Positions 1 to 5,222 of a stretch of DNA of 5,377 nt are shown in pieces (the first letter of the stretch is position 1; the number at the start of each line of letters is the position of its first letter). Under the pieces are notes generated by a model. It was not told the DNA's origin. It made no database searches and saw only the letters and a program-made list of their open reading frames with translations. The stretch is from Spirochaetales bacterium (lineage in GTDB: Bacteria > Spirochaetota > Spirochaetia > DSM-16054 > Sediminispirochaetaceae). Made by a program: the position numbers and the translations under genes. Location of the stretch: assembly GCA_021767325.1 (NCBI GenBank), contig JAASTM010000203.1, positions 1 through 5,377 of the forward strand, read 5' to 3'.

Positions 1-1
1 C

Positions 2-1378
2 GCCACCAAGGCCAACAGTGCGATTGTCCACGGCGGATATACCGCCAAGCACGGGACGTTGAAGGGCGAGCTGAGCATCCGCGGAAACCGGATGTACGAC
101 CGGCTGAACGAGGAGCTCAACTTCGGGCTAAAGCGCTGCGGATCGCTGGTGCTGGCCTTTTCGGAGGAGGAGCGCGGCAGCCTCGAGGGGCTGAAGGAGA
201 ACGGTGAGCTGAACGGAGTCGAGGGGTTGAAGATCGTGGAGCGGGCCGAGCTGGAGAAGCTCGAACCGAATGTGGGGCCGGAGGCGGTGGCGGCGCTCTA
301 CTGCCCGGAAACCGCGGTTACTTCGCCCTACGAGATGTGTATTGCCCTGGCGGAGAACGCGGTTGCCAACGGTCTGGAATTGCGGCTGGAGAGCGAGGTT
401 GTGGACATAGAGAAGTCGGACGGGGTGTTTACGGTGCGCACGGCCGCCGGCCGCGCGGTACCCGGCCGGGAGCTGCAGGCCCGCTTCGTGGTGAATGCCG
501 CCGGGGTGTATTCCGACCGGATCGCCGCGATGGTCGGCGACGAGAGCTTTGCTATTCACCCCCGGCAGGGCCAGTACCTCATTCTGCGGCGGGGCGACGG
601 CGAGATGGTGAACCATGTGGTCTTTCAGACCCCCACCAAAAAGGGAAAGGGTATTCTGGTAACCTCCACGTACTGGGGCAACCTGATGATCGGCCCCAAC
701 TCCGAGGAGATCCCGGACCGCGACGACGTCAGTACCGACCGGCAGATTCTCAAATACATTGTCGATACTGCCCGCCGGAGTATCCCCGATTTCAAGCTGA
801 GCCATGTCATCCGCTCTTTCAGCGGTATCCGGGCCACCAGCGATTCAAAACAGTTCATTATCAACGAGGCGCCGGTCGGCGGGTTCATCAATGCGGCCGG
901 GATCGATTCCCCCGGGTTGACCTCATCCCCGGCGATCGCCGAGCGAGTGGTCGAGTTGCTGCGCGGAGCCGGACTGCAGCTGGCGGAGGACCCGGATTTC
1001 GACCCGTACCGCCCACAGATCAACGCGCCGGCCCCTCTGCAGCCGATCAAAGAGGTGCAGGAGCTGATCGAGCTGCCGGAGGGTAATCCCGAACGGGTGG
1101 TCTGCCGCTGCGAGCAGATTCGCGAGAAAACTATTGTAGATGCCCTGAACCGCGGCATCCCGGTCAAATCGCTGGATGCGGTCAAGCGGCGCACCCGCGC
1201 CGGGATGGGTCCCTGTCAGGGAAACTTCTGCGGCCCCCGGGTGCGGCGGCTGATAGCCCGGGAAACGGGCATCGGCGAAGACGAGGTGCTGCCGCGCAGC
1301 AGCGGCTCGGGTATTCTGCCGGAGCGGGTCAGCGGAAAGGATTTGCGGAAAATTGACGAGGCCGGTTCCGGCGAGTAG
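2..1378 (+). CDS. FAD-dependent oxidoreductase (GlpA/LhgO-like) with C-terminal BFD-type [2Fe-2S] domain, 5' partial
   Basis: The reading frame is open from the window edge, so the gene starts upstream; the TTG at 59 is internal. 458 codons are visible. Signs of the glycerol-3-phosphate dehydrogenase/L-2-hydroxyglutarate oxidase type of DAO-fold flavoenzyme are the substrate-side motif SAIVHGGY (near nt 20-43), VVNAAGVYSD (near nt 490) and the FAD-contacting NAAGIDSPGLTSSPAIAERV (near nt 890-950). The N-terminal GxGxxG lies outside the window, about 40-60 residues short of a usual full length near 500. The C-terminal domain carries four cysteines as CxC-x34-C-x4-C (codons at 1103, 1109, 1214 and 1229), the pattern of the BFD-like [2Fe-2S] domain. 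Known relatives oxidise a hydroxy-acid or glycerol-3-phosphate-like substrate and pass electrons through the cluster, often with GlpB-like and DUF1667 partners. No such partner follows here, so this is a single gene or the last gene of an operon. The true substrate cannot be told from sequence. The family call is firm. Confidence 0.9.
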   Translation, partial: ATKANSAIVHGGYTAKHGTLKGELSIRGNRMYDRLNEELNFGLKRCGSLVLAFSEEERGSLEGLKENGELNGVEGLKIVERAELEKLEPNVGPEAVAALYCPETAVTSPYEMCIALAENAVANGLELRLESEVVDIEKSDGVFTVRTAAGRAVPGRELQARFVVNAAGVYSDRIAAMVGDESFAIHPRQGQYLILRRGDGEMVNHVVFQTPTKKGKGILVTSTYWGNLMIGPNSEEIPDRDDVSTDRQILKYIVDTARRSIPDFKLSHVIRSFSGIRATSDSKQFIINEAPVGGFINAAGIDSPGLTSSPAIAERVVELLRGAGLQLAEDPDFDPYRPQINAPAPLQPIKEVQELIELPEGNPERVVCRCEQIREKTIVDALNRGIPVKSLDAVKRRTRAGMGPCQGNFCGPRVRRLIARETGIGEDEVLPRSSGSGILPERVSGKDLRKIDEAGSGE

Positions 1379-1380
1379 CT

Positions 1381-1397
1381 GGGCCGGCGGCCCTTCT
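1381..1397 (+). terminator. weak candidate terminator after the oxidoreductase gene
   Basis: Three bases after the stop codon, GGGCC-GGC-GGCCC can form a 5-bp all-GC stem with a 3-nt loop, followed by TTCT. The stem is short and the T-tract poor, so this is only a candidate. Most of the surrounding DNA is GC-rich enough to form hairpins by chance. Confidence 0.2.
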
Positions 1398-1449
1398 ACT
1401 GCGGGCGCGGTCTCGTGGGCGCGGCCGGCGGAGTCCAATGGGGGCCTAT

Positions 1450-1464
1450 GGCGGCCGTGCCGCC
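1450..1464. other. perfect 6-bp GC hairpin in the convergent gap
   Basis: GGCGGC-CGT-GCCGCC forms a perfect stem with a 3-nt loop between the ends of the oxidoreductase gene (plus) and the unknown gene (minus). A longer alternative pairing, GGCCGGCGG at 1423-1431 with CCGCC...CCGGCC at 1460-1473, is also possible with a 3-nt bulge. Neither strand shows a T-tract after it. It could be a factor-dependent transcription end or mRNA 3' stabiliser, or simply a result of local GC richness. Confidence 0.3.
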
Positions 1465-1511
1465 CTGCCGGCCACCCACCGACCTCACTTGGCGTCGCCG
1501 CCCGGCCGGCC

Positions 1512-2513
1512 TTATGTATCTGTCTTTTCGACTTTTAACTGCTCTTCGAGCTGCAACATATAGTCCTGGGTCTCCTGGGAGAGCCGGGCGTAGAGCTCCC
1601 GGCGCAGGTACAGGTGCGATTCGGTCTTTCCGTCGCGCACGCCCTTGTCGTTTTTACCGATTTTCCGGTTGCGGAAGTACAGGTCCATGTCCACAAAACG
1701 CTTGCCCTTGGCATCGTACTCCAGCCCCAGCAGCAGGCGTTTAATCGTCTGTGGAGAATCAAGCGAAAAAAGACGGACCTGGTAGGCCAGTACCGACATC
1801 AATGCCAGCGCATGGTCCTTGGTCCAGGTTTCGGCCAGCACCATCCCGGCATCCAGCTCAGAGAGAACGGCCATCAGGCGTTCATAATGAATTTCGTAGT
1901 AATCCGCCGCATCGTATATGTTCACCCGCATCTCGTACCACTGCTTCTTCTCCAGAGAGCTGGTAATCAGGTGAACGCCCTTGCTGCGCAGCTCCCAGTA
2001 CAGGCGGTGTGAAGGGTACTTGATCAGTATGGGCGAGTCTAAAAAGTCATCGACACCGATCACTTTGCTCAACGAGGCATTGGTCAGGAGCAGCACCGTA
2101 TCCTCTATCTCGCCGGCACTGATAGCATCCGGCAGCGCCAGGCTGCTGGTCGCGTACCTCTGCTTCAGCTCGGCGGCCAGCTCCTCACCCGATCCGACTA
2201 CCCGCATCAGAATAAGGCCGGGGCCCAGCTGTACATTGGCAACCCGGTTTTGAAGTCCCTGCTGAAACAGCTGCGAGAGAATGTAGGAGGATTCATCCGG
2301 CACATGCACGATGCTGTGAGCATCCTCGATACGGGTTTTTTCCAGACCCGGTTCGGTGAAAAACAGCAGGCTGTGGAACTCCTGGGCCCGGGTCAGCCCT
2401 TCATCAAAGCTGCAGCGGGTCCCCCCGAAGACGGTGATGATATTTTCGATCAGAACTTCGGCCTCGGCGGTGCGGATAAACACACAGCGCGGCCCCCTTC
2501 TAATAAATAGCAC
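1512..2513 (-). CDS. unrecognised 333-residue cytoplasmic protein, last gene of the kinase operon
   Basis: I do not recognise this family. The start is a GTG at 2513-2511, supported by AAGGAGG five nucleotides upstream (2525-2519). It lies 47 nt after the phosphoesterase stop, so cotranscription is likely. The product has no signal peptide or transmembrane stretch and looks soluble. The N-terminal ~110 residues read as alternating strands and helices (FIRTAEAEVLIENIITVFGG, HSLLFFTEP, GLILMRVVGSGEELAAELK). Residues ~110-250 are mixed, with many aromatic residues around KKQWYEMRVNIYDAADYYEI. The tail from ~300 (HLYLRRELYARLSQETQDYM and on) is amphipathic and highly charged, suggesting a helix or coiled coil. 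There are only two cysteines (10 and 34), not arranged as a metal site. Position behind a REC-kinase and a phosphoesterase suggests a regulatory or effector role, which is inference only. Reading frame and start are well supported; function is unknown. Confidence 0.85.
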   Translation of the reverse strand: MLFIRRGPRCVFIRTAEAEVLIENIITVFGGTRCSFDEGLTRAQEFHSLLFFTEPGLEKTRIEDAHSIVHVPDESSYILSQLFQQGLQNRVANVQLGPGLILMRVVGSGEELAAELKQRYATSSLALPDAISAGEIEDTVLLLTNASLSKVIGVDDFLDSPILIKYPSHRLYWELRSKGVHLITSSLEKKQWYEMRVNIYDAADYYEIHYERLMAVLSELDAGMVLAETWTKDHALALMSVLAYQVRLFSLDSPQTIKRLLLGLEYDAKGKRFVDMDLYFRNRKIGKNDKGVRDGKTESHLYLRRELYARLSQETQDYMLQLEEQLKVEKTDT

Positions 2514-2518
2514 GTTAT

Positions 2519-2525
2519 CCTCCTT
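2519..2525 (-). promoter_or_regulatory. strong ribosome binding site fixing the GTG start of the unknown gene
   Basis: The minus strand reads AAGGAGG-ATAAC-GTG, a complete Shine-Dalgarno with 5-nt spacing. It supports the non-ATG start at 2513 over internal candidates, and suggests this gene is translated on its own and not only by coupling to the phosphoesterase. Confidence 0.85.
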
Positions 2526-2528
2526 GCA

Positions 2529-2576
2529 GGCCGGTTCACAGGCCGATTTTACTGCCCGATTTACAGCCCGATTTTC
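2529..2576 (-). repeat. 12-bp tandem repeat across the phosphoesterase stop codon
   Basis: Read on the minus strand, three adjacent 12-mers are GAAAATCGGGCT (2576-2565), GTAAATCGGGCA (2564-2553) and GTAAAATCGGCC (2552-2541). A more degenerate fourth copy, TGTGAACCGGCC, follows (2540-2529). The phosphoesterase stop TAA lies in the array, and because the unit is 12 bp a second TAA recurs in the same frame one unit later (2551-2549). The array ends just before the Shine-Dalgarno of the next gene, so copy number sets the spacing between the two cistrons. Confidence 0.7.
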
Positions 2577-3190
2577 GGCAGCAGCTGCTGCCGGGCGCTG
2601 TCGGTGCCGCTCGGATAGGGCAGCGCGAAGACCCGCTTTGCCGGCAGCGATATCAAATGAATCGCCGGAATTCCATTCAAAATAACCGTACTATCATGGC
2701 GGGTATGGTCGGGCGTGAGCGAGTGGCCGAAGAGAAAAAAATCGGCCTCAACCTCGGCGGTTTCATAGTGATGGGATACAAAAAAATAGGTCTCCTCTAT
2801 CTCGATCCAGCTCTTTTCGGGCAGTATCTTACTGCGGGTCACGCTCTGTTCAACCGCATCAAGATCATCGTGGTTGCCCGGAATCAGATAAATGGTTCCC
2901 ACCGGCAGCGATTCCAGCTGCTGCATCAGCTTCCGGAGCCGCGGGCGGTACTCCACTAGCTGTCCGGGCCTGTTTTCCAGCTTTATCTCATCGAGGAAAT
3001 CCCCAGTGTGGATCAGATACTCCGGCTGCAGCTTCTCGATCAACCGAAATAAAAACGGGTAGACATTTGCGGGGGTATCGCTGACATGCAGAACCCGGGG
3101 TCGCGGGCACTCGAGCATCTCCTCCGGCACATAGGGAATACTGAAAAGCCCGTACAGATGCTCGACGAGCCGCTCAATTACTCCTGCCAT
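2561..3190 (-). CDS. calcineurin-like metallophosphoesterase with altered metal-1 site
   Basis: This 209-residue soluble protein has the size and motif order of small YfcE/MJ0936-like metallophosphoesterases. Visible motifs are motif I as HVSDTP (D38, where DxH is usual), motif II as HTGDFLD (D64, D67), motif III as PGNHD (N106, H107, D108), motif IV as VSHH (H140/H141) and motif V as FGHSL (H156, where GHxH is usual). In the family, the Asp and His of motif I, the bridging Asp of motif II and the last His of motif V bind metal 1. Metal 2 uses the bridging Asp, the Asn, the motif IV His and the first His of motif V. Here metal 2 is complete, but both metal-1 histidines are replaced, by Pro40 and Leu158. 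About 30 residues precede the first core strand. The ATG at 3190 lies inside the kinase gene (13-nt overlap) with GGAG 5 nt upstream, so translation is probably coupled. The substrate is unknown; phosphodiester or phosphomonoester hydrolysis is likely if it is active. Confidence 0.88.
   Translation of the reverse strand: MAGVIERLVEHLYGLFSIPYVPEEMLECPRPRVLHVSDTPANVYPFLFRLIEKLQPEYLIHTGDFLDEIKLENRPGQLVEYRPRLRKLMQQLESLPVGTIYLIPGNHDDLDAVEQSVTRSKILPEKSWIEIEETYFFVSHHYETAEVEADFFLFGHSLTPDHTRHDSTVILNGIPAIHLISLPAKRVFALPYPSGTDSARQQLLPKIGL
2576..2593. repeat. 18-bp perfect palindrome at the 3' end of the phosphoesterase gene
   Basis: CGGCAGCAGCTGCTGCCG equals its own reverse complement, with no mismatch or spacer. 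It lies in the coding sequence (codons for RQQLLP, residues 200-205), four codons before the stop, and directly abuts the 12-bp tandem repeat. It could be a protein-binding site or an mRNA stem with a small loop. No T-tract follows on the minus strand, so it is not an ordinary intrinsic terminator. Confidence 0.75.
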
Positions 3191-4278
3191 TCAAACTCCA
3201 CTTTTGCCATTGTACCATCGCGGTGCTGTATCTCCAGCTTGCCTTCGATCTGCGAGGTAAGAGTCTGCACCAGCATAAATCCCAGGGAGGTGGAGTTTTC
3301 TACATCGAGCTCTTTGGGCAGCCCAATCCCTTTATCGGCCACCGTAATGGTGTAGCGGCCCTCCGCGTAAACTGCCGAAATGGCAATCTCACCCCCTTCT
3401 CCTCCTGGGTAGGCGTGTTCGATGGCATTATCGGCGAGCTCATGAATAATGAGACCGATGGGAATCGCCAGTTCGAGCCCCATGTAGATTTCCTGGGCAT
3501 CAACCCGGACGTCGAAATTGTTGCCGACTGCAGTCTTGTTGCGAATAATCTCGTTCACCATACCGTTGAGATACGCATCCAGGTTGATCCGTGTAAAATC
3601 CTCGGTGCGGTACAACTGTTCATGAGCCATGGCCATCGCCTGAATTCTGTGAATACTCTTGTCGACCAACCGCACATCATATGAATCGCGGTAAATCGGT
3701 TTCTGCAGGTTCATCAGACTCATGATAACCTGCATATTGTTCTTCACCCGGTGATGAACCTCGCGCAGCAGCACCTCTTTCTCCTCTAAGGAGGTTCTCA
3801 ATTCCTTATTGATAGACTGCAGCTTCGCGTTGGCCTGCTCGAGGGCCCGGGTTTTCTGACTGACCTGATCCTCCAGGTGCTCCCGGTACCTCCGGTTCTC
3901 CTCGGACAGCCGGACCTTCTCCAGCGCCCGCCGGACTGCATACAGCAGGATATTGAGGTCCTCGACCGGTTTCAGTATGTAGTCCCAAGCACCCAGATGC
4001 AGGGCCTCTATCACGTCGTTTATATTTCCGGTTCCCGACACTACGATCACCGGAATCTCCGGGTGGTGTGTACCGACATATTCGAGTACCTGCAGACCAT
4101 CTACATTGGGCATTCGCAGATCCGCCAGCACTAGGTCCGGCCGGTCGCGCTTTATCACCTCGATCCCCTCGCCGCCGTCCTCGGCTTCCAGGGTCTGGTA
4201 GTCGTAGTCCTCGAGAAACGAAACAAAACTCTTTCTTATTGCCGCTTCATCTTCAATTGTCAGTATCGTATGAACCAT
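3178..4278 (-). CDS. response regulator-histidine kinase fusion (REC-coiled coil-HisKA_2-HATPase)
   Basis: This 366-residue cytoplasmic protein has no membrane segment. Residues 1-120 are a complete receiver domain: acidic pair E9/D10, phosphoacceptor D53 (VLADLRMPNVDG), S81 and K103 followed by P104. Residues ~120-168 are a charged coiled-coil linker. At ~169-192, LLREVHHRVKNNMQVIMSL is the HisKA_2 H-box; H176, before Arg, is the likely phosphorylated residue, with H175 the alternative. The HATPase domain shows the N-box HELADNAIEHA (N284), the G1 box DKGIGLP (D315) and SLGFMLVQ (G333) as a G2-like box. All key residues are intact, so both phospho-transfer sites should work. Family members are usually fed by another kinase through REC and pass phosphate to a separate regulator; neither partner is in this window. 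The start ATG at 4278 has GAGG 5 nt upstream (4287-4284). It is the first gene of the minus-strand operon and overlaps the phosphoesterase by 13 nt. Confidence 0.95.
   Translation of the reverse strand: MVHTILTIEDEAAIRKSFVSFLEDYDYQTLEAEDGGEGIEVIKRDRPDLVLADLRMPNVDGLQVLEYVGTHHPEIPVIVVSGTGNINDVIEALHLGAWDYILKPVEDLNILLYAVRRALEKVRLSEENRRYREHLEDQVSQKTRALEQANAKLQSINKELRTSLEEKEVLLREVHHRVKNNMQVIMSLMNLQKPIYRDSYDVRLVDKSIHRIQAMAMAHEQLYRTEDFTRINLDAYLNGMVNEIIRNKTAVGNNFDVRVDAQEIYMGLELAIPIGLIIHELADNAIEHAYPGGEGGEIAISAVYAEGRYTITVADKGIGLPKELDVENSTSLGFMLVQTLTSQIEGKLEIQHRDGTMAKVEFEWQE
3196..3201 (-). promoter_or_regulatory. ribosome binding site of the phosphoesterase inside the kinase gene
   Basis: The minus strand reads GTGGAG-TTTGA-ATG just before the phosphoesterase start at 3190, a GGAG core with 5-nt spacing. 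It lies within the last codons of the kinase, so ribosomes finishing the kinase at 3178 can restart here. This supports translational coupling. Confidence 0.6.
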
Positions 4279-4297
4279 TATTACCTCGACAGTGAAT

Positions 4298-4325
4298 AGT
4301 ATAACCCCTGGCTCCGCAATTGCAA
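4298..4325 (-). promoter_or_regulatory. sigma70-type promoter of the kinase operon
   Basis: Read on the minus strand, TTGCAA (4325-4320, 4/6 match to -35) and TATACT (4303-4298, 5/6 match to -10) are separated by 16 nt. Transcription would start near 4291, leaving a short leader of about 13 nt containing the GAGG ribosome binding site. No other promoter of similar quality was seen in front of the kinase. Confidence 0.6.
4316..4323. promoter_or_regulatory. GCAATTGC palindrome overlapping the -35 box
   Basis: An 8-bp perfect palindrome covers part of the proposed -35 box of the kinase promoter, between two divergent genes. A bound regulator here could affect both directions. It is short enough to arise by chance, so this is only a candidate operator. 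Confidence 0.25.
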
Positions 4326-4355
4326 ATAATTTACAGTTTAGTTAGTATGAGGCTC

Positions 4356-5222
4356 ATGAAGAACCGCACACGCCTTCTGACCGGATTCATCACTGTTGCT
4401 GTTTTGCTTACCGTAAATTGTTCTGCAGATTCAGGCAAGATTTCCGAATCGACACACACTGAAAAAGAAGTGAAAAACCGGCCTGAAGCGGTATATCCGC
4501 ATCCGGAGTTCGAGATCACTCTAGGGAATCTTATGGAAAAGATTCAATCAGAACCAGATTCTGTTCGCGAGAACATAAAAACCCGGCCGGAGTATTTTTT
4601 AGAACTGTCCCGGCAGTTTCTGGAGCTCCCCGAGTGGGCCCGGGTGCTGGTCGACCGTCAGCATCCCCTTCCGGAGGGCTACCAGCCGGACGATCTGGTC
4701 CTGCTGAACACCTATCCCCTGTCTCTCAACCGCTCCAACCTGCAGCTGAGCCGCAGCTGCATGCCGGCTGTACTGGCAATGACCGAAGCGGCCCGTATCG
4801 ACGGGGTCGAATTGGTCTACTCCTCTACTTTCCGCTCCTATGACTATCAGAAAAAGCTGTACGAAGGCTATGTGGCCAGCCACGGCCAAGAAGAGGCCGA
4901 CCGCTTCTCCGCCCGGCCGGGGACCAGCCAGCACCAGCTCGGCACCACCATCGACTTCGGCAGCATCACCCCCGAGTTCGAGGATACCCCGGCGGGGAAG
5001 TGGCTGTACGAGCACGCCTGGGAGTACGGTTTTTCCCTCTCCTTCCCCGAAGGGCAGGAGGAGCTGACCGGCTATATGTTCGAAATCTGGCACTACCGCT
5101 ACATCACCCCCACCGGAACCCGCCTGGAGCGAGAGTTTTTCAACGGCCTGCAGCAGCATATGCTGGAGTTTTACTACCGCCACCATAACTTCTTTCTGGA
5201 GAATTCGAACACTAACGAATAG
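4356..5222 (+). CDS. D-alanyl-D-alanine carboxypeptidase family lipoprotein (VanY-type, peptidase M15B)
   Basis: This protein trims the terminal D-Ala of peptidoglycan stem peptides or a similar peptide. Starting at the ATG at 4356 it has 288 residues: a basic MKNRTR n-region, a hydrophobic stretch to ~20, then LLTVNC with Cys22 as the likely lipid-modified residue. Asn at -1 is unusual for enteric lipoboxes but tolerated in spirochaetes. A polar linker (~23-50) and a helical region precede the M15 domain (~115-255). The motifs are complete: STFRSYDYQ (R160, Q165), SQHQLGTTIDFG (zinc ligands H193 and D200) and EIWHYRY (catalytic E243, zinc ligand H246). It is therefore probably active, anchored to a membrane and facing the envelope. 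I chose 4356 because GAGG (4349-4352) precedes it, though only 3 nt away, and because it gives the best signal peptide. ATG 4347 is an alternative; the frame is also open to a TTG at 4320. The gene is divergent from the kinase operon and its 3' end overlaps a convergent gene by 11 nt. The first ~260 nt are far less GC-rich than the rest. Confidence 0.9.
   Translation: MKNRTRLLTGFITVAVLLTVNCSADSGKISESTHTEKEVKNRPEAVYPHPEFEITLGNLMEKIQSEPDSVRENIKTRPEYFLELSRQFLELPEWARVLVDRQHPLPEGYQPDDLVLLNTYPLSLNRSNLQLSRSCMPAVLAMTEAARIDGVELVYSSTFRSYDYQKKLYEGYVASHGQEEADRFSARPGTSQHQLGTTIDFGSITPEFEDTPAGKWLYEHAWEYGFSLSFPEGQEELTGYMFEIWHYRYITPTGTRLEREFFNGLQQHMLEFYYRHHNFFLENSNTNE

Noticed and set aside
59..61. TTG at 59 as the oxidoreductase start
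   Set aside because: The frame continues upstream through SAIVHGGY, a conserved part of the family, so the gene is cut by the window edge and does not start at 59.
128..805. 225-codon open frame antisense to the oxidoreductase
   Set aside because: The plus-strand frame has clear family motifs. Long antisense frames are expected in GC-rich coding DNA, and this one has no recognisable motif or ribosome binding site.
337..1438. Other long frames over the oxidoreductase gene (plus 337-1086; minus 625-1194 and 923-1438)
   Set aside because: They have low-complexity Arg, Gly, Pro and Ala-rich translations typical of shifted reading of GC-rich DNA, and overlap a real gene completely or almost so.
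1353..1744. Small plus-strand frames (1353-1538 and 1415-1744) in the convergent gap
   Set aside because: Pro, Ala and Arg-rich composition, no ribosome binding site, and extension into the opposite-strand unknown gene.
4278..4305. Plus-strand promoter with TATAAC (4300-4305) for the carboxypeptidase
   Set aside because: The best -35 at 16 nt spacing is TTATTA, only 3 of 6 matches, so I did not list it as a feature.
4320..4355. TTG at 4320 as start of the carboxypeptidase
   Set aside because: It has no Shine-Dalgarno, lies in the promoter region of the divergent operon, and would put a polar stretch before the signal peptide.
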